Shown: positions 11,125 through 23,406 of the stretch, in pieces
How the letters are laid out: every line of letters begins with the position of its first letter
Position numbering within the stretch: position 1 is the first letter of the stretch
Assembly (NCBI GenBank): GCA_030765065.1
Contig: CM060975.1
Location: forward strand, 260,037,816-260,101,815
DNA: 64,000 nucleotides
Reading direction: 5' to 3'
Source of the DNA: Deroplatys truncata
Lineage: Eukaryota; Arthropoda; Insecta; Mantodea; Mantidae
Translations under genes and position numbers: made by a program
Notes under the pieces: generated by a model
The model's input: only the letters and a program-made list of their open reading frames with translations
What the model was told of the DNA's origin: nothing
The model's database searches: none

Positions 11125-11480
11125 TGTCTCCCGTTCCGGCCTCATACTTCCCTCCATCGTTTCAACGGCCTTTCTATATTTCTATAACCTGGTGGTTTGT
11201 ACATATATGTGTGACATGGAATGCGGGTGTTATTTATTGTTTGTACATGATTTTTCCATTTTTCTCTGTTATTATTTTCTCATTTTGGAAAAATATGTCC
11301 TCATTTATAACTCGGTATAATCTTGTACACCCTTTTACTGTTTGGAGAGGTTTCATTTTTGAAGATTGAATTTTATTCCAATCTCTCTTTTCTATAGTCC
11401 ATGTCTCCGAACCATACAGTAAAACAGGAACTTGCATTGTCAGTAAAATTTTAAATTTGTTTTCTTCGAGTTTTTCTTTT
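11125..11480 (-). pseudogene. LINE reverse transcriptase C-terminal scrap
   Basis: The minus-strand frame 11437-11234 contains VPVLLYGSETWTIEKRDWNK and MKPLQTVKGCTRLYRVINED. This is the well-known segment just after the reverse transcriptase palm in RTE/Jockey-like insect LINEs. Further down, in another frame, RPLKRWRE near 11170 matches the usual C-terminal motif. Short, broken and without the catalytic aspartates. Confidence 0.8.
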
Positions 11481-12268
11481 CAAAGTGTTTGCTATTATTT
11501 CGTAAATATATTGGAACCCACTCACTTTATTGTTTATTTATTTGTTATTTGTTTGATATGTTATATTTCCAGTTTGATCAATCCGGCTATTAGTTTGTGG
11601 CTTTTCAGTATGTAACATTTCACTCTGGCTGGGATACGAACGCTGTGCAGAACTAGTTCAGTGGTGCGGGTGGCACCTATCTGATATTTAAATATCAATT
11701 ATATTATATAATAATTTCTATTATCCCAATTATGAGGTCAAAATTCTTATGCGAGAATACCAAACGTTTCCATTTTTCTAATTATTCACGCCACGTCGAA
11801 GTAATTTCATTTAACAATAACACATATTTTATTGTTGCATTTTTCAGTATATCTCATCGTAGAATTTTTCAGTGTACCTCATCCTAGCATTACTTTAATA
11901 TACTTATTTTTAACGACGTCGTTACTATACTTAACTAACTGAAAAATTCGTATATCGTTTTTCACATAATTCACAGGTTCCTATTTCCTTTTCTCCTTTT
12001 AAGAAAAAATGAATTCATATTTCTTTCTACCCTCACGTGATGTTATTATGCTACCTATTTATGCGATAACAGTAATAATTTCCTTATTAACATGTAAAGC
12101 GAAATCGAAATGCATTTTTCAAGAATCGGCTTTCGAGTATTTTATTTATGTGCATCACCATGTTAATATATATTTACCTGGGATAATATTTATGCATATT
12201 ATAGGTATCATTTGCATTATTTCATATTAATAGACTTACGTTACACATATTTTCCTTTGGATATATTT
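11481..12268. other. No gene seen
   Basis: AT-rich spacer. A 73-codon plus-strand frame at 12009 is hydrophobic and unconvincing. Confidence 0.4.
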
Positions 12269-12405
12269 TTACTTTCTCTACTACGTATATTAAGTAGGAG
12301 AAATATTGTATTCCACCCAAAAACTCGATACCGAGATTTCACCGGAAATATATGTTTTGAGACCCCCTGAATACAAAAAAAGCATTTTTGGAAACATGTC
12401 CGTCT

Positions 12406-12444
<39 letters not shown>

Positions 12445-13244
12445 TGTGAACAGCATAACTCAGAAACGAACAGTCGGATAAACACTAAATTTGGTATTTA
12501 GGTTCAGTATTTTCCAGAGATGCGACACGAAGGTTTTCAAGAAAATCCCCCCACCTCAGATTACCCTTTACATGCAACATTTTTCGAAAATTTTAATTTT
12601 CTCAAAAATGGCTGTAACAATTTTGATTAAAACATCATATGTTTAAGATATTTTCATGACAAATAAAATGTATATATTAAATTTTCTGGGAATGTCTCCA
12701 AAAGTATTCTTCATTGTGAACGACTTTTGCATAACTGATAAACCATAAGAAATAGACAAAATTTTACTACACAAAAAATATAGATCGCGTTAAAATACAC
12801 AATTTACGTCATATACATTTTTTGTTGAGTGACAATTTTCGAGATATTGCTTGTTATTCCCTTAAACTTTTCAATACTTATTTTCTCAAATGGGAATTCG
12901 CTATTCATTTTTTTGTCTTGGATATGCAAAGAGTATTAATCTGTGGCAAAGAGAATGGTGCTGCACCTAGCAACCAGATATTGAGATATATGTCTATGCT
13001 TAAAGGCTACTGTATTTCTATTTTGCTCTTGCAAATACAAAACAAGGGGAACATAGTACGCCTTAAGGGATAGTCAAATATTTTTAGAACTGGTCGCTAT
13101 GCGTAAAATGTAATTCTCTTTGCATGGCAAACGATCGTTTATGCAAACGTTTATCTCGATTAATATGAAATAGATGGAGAATAAGAGTTTGTAAAAATAG
13201 TTTGTACAAGAGTGGAGAAAGTCATGTGAGTGTAACATATCAGA
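12269..13244 (-). mobile_element. HINE-like element, near full length (copy d)
   Basis: Full-length minus-oriented copy. The terminal TTACTTTCTCTACTACGTATA is at 12269, a (GT)n tract lies near 12410-12443, the conserved core follows, and the 5' end closes with GGAGAAAGTCATGTGAGTG and the CAGA tip at 13244. Sequence identity to copies e, h, j and l looks high by eye, so this is the younger subfamily. Short open frames inside are products of the dinucleotide run and are not genes. Confidence 0.85.
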
Positions 13245-13699
13245 TATTTTTTTAAGTTGAAGGTCCCTTCCTTGTATTTGGTCACCATGGTTACATCTGA
13301 AAAATGGTCAAACATTTATGTTTAGTTGCTATGAAGTCTAACTTCATAATGCTCTACGTTATAGTTTTAGTTAAAATATATATATTTAACTTTTTTATGC
13401 CTCTTTAAAAGGTTTTAGTTTACTTTTGTGATATCCTCCGACTGTTTTACTACAAAAATTCTGTAACTTGAAAGCATGATCTCCAAATTTTATCAAATTT
13501 TATTATAATTAATAACGGTCCTGTATACAACACTTCCATTTTAGAATTTCACTGTTCAGAGGCTTTTTAAATACAATGTTTTCTGAGAAGGACTTCATCT
13601 GCCACTATAGGTAACCACTGATTTTTTAATTTCTTAACTTTTCTCGTCTTTTATTTGCTTTATCTTGTAAATTTTTTAATGCAAGCTGACATTTTTTTC
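13245..13699. other. No gene seen
   Basis: AT-rich spacer between the HINE-like element and the gag-like relic. Confidence 0.4.
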
Positions 13700-15600
13700 C
13701 ATTAAGTGCCTTTGTGTTGTCATGGTTGTAGGAAAATCAATAGTTAAACGTTTTGTAGTAATGTTTATAGAATTATTAACTATTTCTTCATTATATGCTT
13801 TTTGGTTTACCCAGGAAGTACGATCTCTGTGTTGCGGCTATTTGAGGATTCTATGCCACATATTTAACCTTGACCTCACTTTCCTGTGTCCTGCGTATGT
13901 AAGCGTCATTTGAATTCACCGTGTCTGTGTTTGTTCTGCATGTTTTTCTATCTGCATTTTTCTTTCCCATCTTGTTTTGATTCTTGTGCATTCCAATGTT
14001 TATTATTTTTGTTTATTTCTGGCATTGTGTATCTATATTTCTCTCGGTGGTGTTTTACTCTACTTTTACGATTAAGTATCTTGGTTTGTGTGCCTCTTTG
14101 CCCTCTCGATTTTTCTTGAGTTTCTCTTGGTATTACTATCACGTAAACTGTGTGTTGTGTTCCATGTAGTATTTTGTCTGCGCAATAAGTGTAACGTGTG
14201 TGCGAGTGGGTTTTCGTCTTTATGTAGCAAATGTGTTGCCTTTTATACATTTCTAACTTCTGACATTTGTATTTGTTTCACATTTTCTTTACTTGATACC
14301 TTTCCTTTTGCTATTCCTACTTATTTACATAGTAGTTCCTTTATCTTCCCCACTTGCTTCATTTCAGAATTATTTTGGCATGTTTTCATTACTGGTAACC
14401 CTACTCCTATATTATTTGTATATTCTACCATTTATTCTTTGTATTTAGGCACATCTTTCTCTAACATTCTATTATTTTATTTTACCTCAATTTCTAAGCT
14501 ATTCGTTTTATTACTGACTGCTTTTATCTGATTTTCTAAGCTATTCTTTAATTCCCTCAGGTTATTATTTATGATTTTCCTATTAGCCTTGCATTCTGTT
14601 TTCTTCCCTTATCTATCACACGTTTTAAATCTACTATTTACATTTTCTTACTTTCTAAATCTTCCTTTATACCTCTTTCTATCTCTTGTCTTAATGCTAT
14701 CAACTCAACTTTCCTACTTTATAAATCTTCCTTTATACCTCTTTCTATCTCTTGTCTTAATTCTATCAATTCAACTTTCCGACTTTATAAATCTTCCTTT
14801 ACACCTCTTTCTATCTCTTGTCTTAATTCTATCAATTCAACTTTCCTACTTCATAAATCTACCTTTATACCTCTTTCTATCTCTTGTCTTAATTCTATCA
14901 ATTCAACTTTCCTACTTTATAAATCTTCCTTTCTGTCTCTTTCTGTCTCTTGTCTTAATTCTATCAATTCAACTTTCCTACTTTATAAATCTTCCTTTAT
15001 ACCTCTTTCTATCTCTTGTCTTAGTTCTATCAACTCAATTTTCCTACTTTCTAAATCTCCCTTTATACCTCTTTCTATCTCTTGTCTTAATTCTATCAAC
15101 TCAACTTTCCTACTTTCTGACTAAACTTTCCTATATTCTCAGATTCTTTCATGAATTTAAATAAGTCTTCTAATGTTAATACAATTCCTTTTCCTGGTCT
15201 GCGTCTTTTTGCTTTTCCCCTACTATCTCTACACTTCCTACTTCTTCCCTAGCTGATTCTGTTGTATGCTGAAGTTCATCTTAGATACTACGATACTACT
15301 CGTATTACTTTTTTATTTCTTACCATGAAACTTTAAGATATTTTTTCCCTACTATTCGTCGTCTTCTACACTTGCAATCATCTCCTTGTCGCCGATGTCC
15401 GCGGTCTTCTCCACGCCGTCGTCACCCCGTTGCTGTCGCCGCCGTCGTTTTCCTTTTCCCTGATCGATGTGCCCCGTCATTTCGTTGCCTTGTTGTTGCC
15501 AGTCATCCTTCCATCTTCTCACGTTGTCGAGATGATGTAATGCCTTCCTGTTCCTCTTCTTTATTGATGGTTATATTTAATTATTTTTTTTAAAAACTCT
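13700..15600 (-). pseudogene. gag/ORF1-like coiled-coil protein relic of a retroelement
   Basis: The minus strand, read from 15600 downwards, begins with an unusually GC-rich, basic, low-complexity stretch (15600-15370). Next comes an amphipathic block (TLEDLFKFMKESENIGK near 15165), then seven 22-residue repeats of the type DLESRKVELIELRQEIERG (15125-14650). Another coiled-coil-like block follows (NNLRELKNSLENQIKAVSNK, TNSLEIEVK, NNRMLEKDVPKYKE near 14560-14420) and then a basic region down to about 13900. Charged, helix-prone order with no catalytic domain fits the coiled-coil part of a retroelement gag or LINE ORF1 protein. I did not find a nucleocapsid zinc knuckle. Stops are frequent. 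The plus-strand frames over the same DNA are hydrophobic shadows. Confidence 0.5.
14650..15125. repeat. 66-bp tandem repeat, about seven units
   Basis: Seven tandem units of 66 bp; on the plus strand a unit starts TTTATACCTCTTTCTATCTC. On the minus strand each encodes a 22-residue unit with regularly spaced leucine/isoleucine/valine, equal to two 11-residue turns of coiled coil. Five inner unit junctions read TTTATAAATC or TTCATAAATC, which puts a TAA in the minus-strand frame. The outer junctions (near 14657 and 15049) read TTTCTAAATC and stay open. Confidence 0.9.
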
Positions 15601-15638
15601 TTCTCTCAATTCACGTTTTCCATGTTGCAGAAGCCATA

Positions 15639-16322
15639 TGTGGCGGAATTATTAAAGAAGTCTCTGCTTTGACGGACCATAATAAACCTTATAATTGTAA
15701 GATTTGGTCAGAAATTAATGTAGGTTCGTGTAAAATAATTAATAATGTTAAGCAATGAGCGATGAGATCTCCAATATCCTCAGGGCGTGATACGAGGAAG
15801 ATTTATCCTCTTTGATATATTATCAAAACTGGAACGAATTCAAATTTCCATAAGCTAACTTTTTGTTATTTAGTTTCCTGTAATTTTACATGTCACATAT
15901 GTCTTTACTATTTGAAACCTCTCTTAGCGTTTTACAATTTAATATTAAGACCAAGAACATTATTTGTAGTTGCATTGCAACATTCATTAATCTAAGCCTT
16001 CATAAATTTGTTTATTCCATTTGTACAATGTATACTTACCTTGCAAACATTTTTTAAATATAAATATTTAACCAAAGTTTGCCATGGTTGCTACCAAAAT
16101 AAATAAATTCGGTTTCCAAATACAAACATAGGTCAACGTAAAACAAATCCACAATTCCTCAATAAATATAAAATAACAGTCATGATAATGACATAAAAAA
16201 CATGCAAATTGCACAATACATGCATAAATGTAACATCGAATAAAACTAATTATGTATTTTCCATATATTATCTTAAGCAGGTAGGTTCAGTATTTTTTAT
16301 GTTTGATTTTATTGATCCTTTT
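15639..16322. repeat. Direct repeat DR, right copy (possible LTR)
   Basis: Same orientation as the copy at 7760, beginning TGTGGCGGAATTATTAAAG and ending TTGATTTTATTGATCCTTT. About 265 bp (15845-16110) is extra relative to the left copy and partly resembles sequence found after the left copy, suggesting rearrangement. Read on the minus strand it would end in CA. The adjacent TGGCTTCTGCAACATGG (15639-15623, minus) sits where a tRNA primer-binding site would be, directly before the gag-like relic. Confidence 0.65.
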
Positions 16323-16660
16323 GAAGCTGGTCGCGTCCTCGATGCGTAACAATTCAGTCTCTTCTTTCTCCAGTGAGCGTTGAGCAGTGTCGACTCTGTA
16401 AAGTCTACAGGGGGTGGTAAAATTATATGTAGATTGTGATAATAAAAACATCGGCTCTGGTGAATATTGGCTTTATTTTACTGTTATGTTACACATTCAG
16501 GAACGCGGACCACCACTGGGCCAATTATCCGCGACTGACATAGAGATGATTTGTTAGTCGGCAGTATTAAGATGTATTGTAATGTTTTCCCTGCGTTCAT
16601 AGCCGCGGCCTAACTTGAACGGTGCGAAGTTCAGCTAAGTCTGACGTTAGTTGTATTACG
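16323..16660. other. Unassigned, higher GC than surroundings
   Basis: Non-coding lead-in to the minisatellite. A block near 16628 (CGAAGTTCAGCTAAG) already resembles the repeat core. Confidence 0.4.
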
Positions 16661-17256
16661 GCGCAGAGTTCAATTAAGAGTGCTTACATGTCACAGGGTT
16701 CCGCGAAGAGTGTAGTTACATGGCGCAGAGTTCAGCGAAGGGTATAGTTACATGACACAGGATTCAGCGAAGAGTGTAGTTACATGGCGCAGGGTCAGCG
16801 AAGAGTATAGTTACATGACACAGGATTCAGCGAAGAGTGTAGTTACATGGCGCAGGGTTCAGCGAAGAGTGTAGTTACATGTCACAGGGTTCCGTGAAGA
16901 GTGTAGTTGCATGGCGCAGGGTTCAGCGAAGAGTGTAGTTACATGGCGCAGAGTTCAGCGAAGGGTATAGTTACATAACACAGGATTCAGCGAAGAGTGT
17001 AGTTACATGGCGCAGGGTCAGCGAAGAGTGTAGTTACATGTCACAGGTTTCGCGAAGAGTGTAGTTACATGGCGCAGGGTTCAGCGAAGAGTGTAGTTAC
17101 ATGTCACAGGTTTCGCGAAGAGTGTAGTTACATGGCGCAGGGTTCAGCGAAGAGTGTAGTTACATGGCGCAGGGTTCAGCGAAGAGTGTAGCTACATGTC
17201 ACAGGTTTCGCGATGTATAGTTACATGGCGCAGGGTTCTGCAATGAGTGTAGTTAC
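16661..17256. repeat. 32-bp minisatellite, about 19 units
   Basis: Nineteen units of 29-32 bp, with consensus GCGCAGGGTTCAGCGAAG followed by AGTGTAGTTACATG. Units fall into two classes by their first bases, GCGCAG and TCACAG/ACACAG. These alternate for much of the array, so amplification sometimes copied two units together. Every unit ends in TACATG or a one-base variant. Confidence 0.95.
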
Positions 17257-17507
17257 TAGTATTTTGTGAATTTCGCCATGTCCGATATTATCCAACTCAC
17301 AGGGCGCAGAGTTCGGTTAAGGGTGAAGTTATGTGAATTTCGCCATGTCCGATATTATCCAACTTACAGGGCGCAGAGTTCGGCTAAGAGTGAAGTTACT
17401 GGTATTTTGTGAATTTCGCCATGTCCGATATTATCCAACTTACAGGTCGCAGAGTTCGGCTAAGAGTGAAGTTATTTGTATTTTGTGAATTTCGCCATGT
17501 CTGATTT
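17257..17507. repeat. 76-bp tandem repeat, 3-4 units, containing the 32-bp core
   Basis: Units carry GTGAATTTCGCCATGTCCGA, TATTATCCAACTTACAGG and then GCGCAGAGTTCGGCTAAGAG with a GTGAAGTTA end. The last part is the same core as the 32-bp array next to it. The first unit is shorter and the last decays into unique sequence. Confidence 0.9.
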
Positions 17508-20500
17508 CATCCCTACTCCGCATATGTCACGTGATTATTTTGTTCGATTTTAAATCATGTGACGATCTCCTATTTTCGTATTCGTCCGTATACAAACTTT
17601 GTATACTTGACATTCCATTTACTGGCTAAAATTTCAGTTCTGTTCAGCTTACTCTTCCCACGGTACTATTTACAATTAGTTTAATTTATACTGTAGCACG
17701 TACGTACGTTTATGGCTTTAATCCTTTTCTCGGCACAAATATCATGTTTCTTCCGCTTTGAAAAGAAATAGCACTTTCCGAGACTTATTTTCCACAGACC
17801 CTTATTTAATGGCTCAGTGCACTTGTATACGTACCGACAGACCTTTCCTGTCCCAAGAAAAGGGAGGGCTGGTGACTCGAACCTTACTTCCTCAAACAAT
17901 TGCGATATTTTGTATGAAGGTTTTTCCTCGAGTTATAATATGAATACAACATTTTATATATTTTTTTGATGTATATACAATAAAATCAAATACGGAGTCG
18001 AGTTAACATTTTACATCTTTATTTAATCTATATACAATCAAATCAAATACGGGACCTAGTTGAACCGTATCATTTTCTGCTTTTCTTAAGAGTAATTGCG
18101 TATTTTTCTCCTTTGTATTTCTTATAAGTAAATCAAGTTTCCGAAGTAAGAACAAAAATATCAGTAGCAAGCCTATTTTTGGAATCCTGAGGAATAATTG
18201 CAAATATATCTGTTTGTAAAATGGAAGGAAATATAAAATGTTAAAAGTATTCAAGATGCAATTACAAGGAACATTGTAATATGTATAATGTTAGATGTAA
18301 TCATATGTGTGGTGTAAACAGTATATAACAAGTATTATCGTTTGGAAATCAGTTTATTTTTAAAAATGACACTCTTTTTACTGCTATAAATGTTATTATT
18401 GTTGCAATTATTGTTACTTGTTTTTCTCAGGGCTTAATTTTTCTGTTATAATTTATGGTATTTTTTGGAATATTCACTTATACCTTTTTTAAATCACTAA
18501 ATTTATATGTTTATTTTGTGTCATTAGGCAAGATAATTTATTAATCAGACTAATAAATAAATAAACAAATAATGTTTAGTATTTGCAACCGTTGAGATAA
18601 AAATTATACATTCAACCATTCTCTTTTAAATCTAAAACAAGTTCTTTTAAATTTAAATTGTTATACCATGCAGAGTTTTCTTTCTCATATGATTTTAATA
18701 TGTTTACAACATTTCTTAGTTTGTTTAGAAACAAAAATAAACTATGGAGTGTTGTACTTCATCCACCATGTACATAGTTGAATTTTTTTTCAAATAAACA
18801 AATAAAATGTCACCGCTGTAATTTAAATACGCTTAATTTTATAATTACACTTTAATAACAACTTCTTTCCTCTTATTACCTTTTCTATTTACTTAACTCT
18901 GGAGAATTCATGTCTAGCTGCAATAGTTGCAATATGCGAGTATTTATATCTGGGGAAAAGGAGCAAAATTAATCCGTGAGAGTTGCCAATAGGAGTTATA
19001 CTGGAACCAAAATTTTGCTGCTGATTTCAGGTAAATAAAACTATATATTTAGCACATAATAATATGAAATAATATGTTGGTGGGAGAAAAAATATCCAAA
19101 CTATTAAAACAAACAAAGCAGCAGCGAACATAATCTTCAAACATACAAGGTGTGTATGCATTTTGTTTCCAAACAAGTCCAAATTGAAAAACATTAAAGA
19201 CATGTGACAAAGTTACCTAAAACGTGGGCGTAGCTGGCTCTCACTGACACTATCTAAACATGGTGCAGCATCTTGCCTTTTAAATCATTACTCTGAAATT
19301 AGTGCACATATTTAAATAATTGTTTATGCAAAATAACCTAAATATTTGCTGCATACAATTGCATATATTTTTAAAAATAAATTTGTTGAAAATATTAAGC
19401 TGTACCTACCCCCTTAATGAACTGCATTTTTTGTGTGTTAAATTTTTTTATATAACTTGTACGCTTTTCAGTTATAGGAAATTCAATAGGAGCGAAGAAA
19501 ACTTCACAGACTACATAAAGAACATTAAATACATCCATTTTAAATTTTATGGTGCAGTTATCTTGGATGTACGAGTATAATATTTTAGCAAAACGCAGTA
19601 GACTAGAGGAAATTAAAACAAAAGTGACAAAATTTTCCATTTAAATATTGTTTGAAAGGGAGTAACTTCTTAAAAATATTTACCTTCATGCCTGATTTAA
19701 ATATGAAGTTTGGTATTCATGGAATTTTCCATTTATGAGTATTGTCCTGTTTACATACAAACACACGCGCGCGCATTCTCTTCACCCCCTCTCTTGTTTA
19801 AATGCAACTTTTTCCTATTGTGCACGCTTACGCCGCTATTCATCTTAAGTCGATAACTAGGAGAAATATTTCGGTTACTATCTTATGATATGTATAGTAT
19901 AATTACATCCATAAAGAAGAAGCGAGCTCGGAATTCCTAAGCCGCACGATAATGATGAAGGCATCTCTCAAGTAGTTCGCTAAGACGCTAAGATCCTGTC
20001 TATTACTGCATCCTGGATGTTCCGAGGGTTTATCCTTTAAATCCTCTTCTCACGCTCGGTGCACGGTTTTCCACATGACGTCTCCAAGTAATTCTGTGAA
20101 ACTTCCCCTGTGTTGTGTTATTAGAACCATCGTCAAGTTCCTTGCACTCTCCTGTTTCAATTGTTAAAATAACTAAGTCGCCTCACGTGTAGCTACCAGC
20201 AGACACGTGGCATGTGTCCTGAATACCATGGTTTTCTTTTGCTTTCTATACCATCCAGTTAATAGATAGTTAATGGAAAACGTAATATTCCGCAGAAATT
20301 TGGAATACTTACAGACAGCAGCTACTACTTTGTTCATTGCTATTAGCTAGAGTCTAACTTCCTCTTATTTACCTGTTATTTTTCCGCATTTAAATCTAAA
20401 CTTATAGTTTTCTGAGAAAATACTATACGGCTACAAACAAATACTTTTTTCGGATATATTATTGCGGCATTATCTATCACCTTTGTCTATACGTAACAGA

Positions 20501-20552
20501 GCAACGTGCTTGGATTGGCGCTCTAGAAAACAGAAGCAATCAATTGCATGCG
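17508..20552. other. No gene seen; long unassigned stretch
   Basis: AT-rich DNA without recognisable coding blocks. There is a small local duplication at about 17970-18055 (two versions of TATATACAAT.AAATCAAATACGG). A (CA)/(CG) run lies near 19760. Overlapping opposite-strand frames near 19400-19640 and 17700-17940 are typical of random AT-rich sequence. Confidence 0.45.
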
Positions 20553-21251
20553 TTTAAGGGGACTCACCGGTAACATTTCTCGAAAATTCTGCAAAACACA
20601 AACTTTGTGCATTAATAAAGTTTACTGCTTTTAAGAGAGATTGGCATACTAAGGTCAGTCATTAAAATCATTAAATGTGTCAAACAACGTAGGGGTGCAG
20701 TTTCGAAGTCTAAAGTCACCTCTAGCCCATAAAAGTAAGTTTGCTCATTCGTTTTTCAGTTTTCATTGTCACTAAAATCGCTTCTAGCTGTGAAAACTTT
20801 AGCCAATTACTTTGAAAATTTAACCAGGGAGGCTTAAGATGATGATAAATAAAAGGTTTTACTAGAAATGTTAAGGAAAGTGAAACTGACAGAGTACATG
20901 TCTTTAGAAGCAATGTTTATGAATTAAAAAGCATAAAAACCACAGGTTATAAATTTTAATTTTGTTTTCTAAAGTTATTATATTTTATTTGCAAATTGTA
21001 TCACAATTAATTTGTAAAGAAAATTCTGCTTGGAACACAAAAATGAAATTTGATTACAAATTTTTGAAAATTGCAAAGCAGAGTTTGCTGTAGATAGTTA
21101 AAATAGCGTAAAATATTTTTTCTCAGAAATTATTCAAGAAACGTATCTAGAAAATTTGAAGTTTTTTGCATAGAATATATCACAGATATCATGTATAACA
21201 GTCGAACTAATTAATTAAGAAATATACAATTCACAGGTTGGTCTTCTAAAT
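20553..21251. mobile_element. TTTAAGG-TIR element, family R3, complete copy
   Basis: A 0.7-kb non-coding element homologous to the split copy at 50938-52821. The left end reads TTTAAGGGGACTCACCGGT; the right end, reverse-complemented, reads ATTTAGAAGACCAACCTGT. Shared internal blocks include AAAATCATTAA near 20665, GCCAATTACTTTGAAAAT near 20801 and TTGAAAATTGCAAAG near 21064. No transposase is present, so it is non-autonomous. The TTAAGG start resembles the MULE-like element at 54071. Confidence 0.72.
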
Positions 21252-22626
21252 CCAATGCTGAAAATTAATAACTCTTAAAAAAGCGATTAAGATCTATTAT
21301 TGTTCTTCAGGAACAGGCTGTGAGCAGGTCACATGCAGACTTTAAACTGCCCTACACATATCAAGTAAACCAGCAGCTAAATTGCATAAAACATTGTTAC
21401 ATTGTTTCAGAGGCCAGACACTAGTTTCCAATTATCGGTCTTTCTCATCCCTATTTCCATTAATAGGGTAGACGAAGTATTACATTCCCCCCAAATATTC
21501 GACACAGTATACAGCAGATTCACATATCAAGGTACCTGAAACAAAGGAAAAATGTAGTTTTAGGGGTGGAGAGAGATAAAGAGGAAGACAGAGGATTAAA
21601 CCGATTATCATGAAACTGTTGATACTCTCTGTTCAGTGATGTTAAAACTGTTGTGATGGGGTGGCTTATCTCTCAAGTAAAGCTTTAGCTGGTGGGAGGG
21701 GTACACAGTATGCTGAACTGCTGCCGCGCTGGAGCGAGCAGTTGAAAAGAGCCAACAGTCTTTCACTATCGCGCGTCTTCATCTTTAAAATCACTTTCTT
21801 CAAGCTCCTAAAATATTTGGCCTCTTGTTCCCAAAGAAAAATACCCAATTTTGGTCCAGATTGTTCTCAAAGTAAGGTAATGTTTAGCTCTACATATCTA
21901 TGTGAGATTTCTTTTTCCAGTATGAAATTTATAAAAAAAAATACAGAAACAGACTAACCGATGAACTCTTGGACAACTGTATTCGAATGGCAGTCACTAC
22001 TACTCTCCCAACATTAAGAAATTAGTTGATAACATAAAACAGTGTCACCCTTCTCATTAAGGATAATAAGTTTGAAAAAAATTTGTTTTTACATTTGTAA
22101 TTTATTACTAACTACACTTCAATTTCTTTCTTATGTACAAATTCCAATTCAATTTCTTTTTCTTATATACAGTTTAATTAAAATTCATTTCATATTTACT
22201 AGAAATCTAAGTTTATAGACAATAAACAATTGTAAGATTTTTTTAAAAGTTCTTATTTCTGTCCTAGTTTCTTTTGGTAGCGCAAAGTAGAATTTAAAAA
22301 CGGCACGGTAGCTCAAAAGCTTCATAAGTTTGGCGGCCACTGATGTAATAGGTATCACACTTCTGACGAAGGGTTTATTACACTCTCAATAAAACAATAC
22401 TTCGAGGTGTCTGTTTCTGCTGACGGTGGTAAAACCCATCTCGGTCCCATCTTCCAAAATGTAAACAACCTAACTCGGTCCCATTTTACAAAGTATAAAC
22501 AGCCTGTAGGAAATTAACTCAATCTAATTCATTTTAGAAGATTTACGATAGTGATTGAAAAACGATATTGCAGTTTTATGTTTCACTAAAACCTATTTTA
22601 ACGGGAAATCAGATGTTATATAAAAA
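21252..22626. other. No gene seen
   Basis: Unassigned. A 98-codon plus-strand frame at 21661 and its opposite-strand partner are not recognised. Confidence 0.4.
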
Positions 22627-23365
22627 TCTGATGTGTTACACTCACATGACTTTCTCTACTCTTGTACAAACTATTTTTACAAACGCTTATTATCCATATG
22701 CTTCATGTTAATCGAGATAAACATTTGCAGAGTCTATCTTATGGCTAATTTTCTTGTAGATGTAAGGGGAATATATATTTACAAGGGCAATATAGAAAAA
22801 CAGTAGCCTTTAAGCACATACATATCTCTTAATAACTGGTTGCTAGGTGCAGCACCATTCCCTTTCCCACAGATTAATACTCTTTGCATATCCAAGACAA
22901 AAAATGAATAACGAATTCCCATTTGAGAAAATTATGAAAAATTTAAGGGAATAACAAGTAATATCTCGAAAATAGTTCACTCAACAAAAAAAATGTATAT
23001 GACATAAATTGTGTATTTTAACGCGATCTACATTTTTTGTGTAGTAAAATTTTGTCTATCCCTTATGGTTTACCAGTTATGCAAAAGTCGTTCACAATAA
23101 AGAATACTTTTGGAGACATTCCCAGGAAATTCAAGATATACATTTTATTTGTCATAAAATATCTTAAACATATGATATTTTAATCAAAATCGTTAGAGCC
23201 ATTTTTGAGAAAATTAAAATTTTCGAAAAATCTTCCATGTAAAGGGTACTCTGGGGTGGGGGAATTTTCTTGAAAACCTTCGTGTCGCATCCTTGGAAGA
23301 TACTGAACCCAAATACCAAGTTTGGTGTTTATCCGACTGTTCGTTTCTGAGTTATGCTGTTCACA

Positions 23366-23406
<41 letters not shown>

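Noticed and set aside
14571-15164. 197-codon plus-strand frame, strongly hydrophobic and repetitive, looking like a membrane protein
   Set aside because: It is the antisense of the 66-bp coiled-coil repeat. The minus-strand reading has the charged, gag-like composition with flanking protein-like blocks, and the plus frame has no credible start context or family.
16661-17256. Array that superficially resembles a CRISPR array
   Set aside because: Units abut with no unique spacers, and the surrounding DNA is insect-type repeat DNA. It is a minisatellite.
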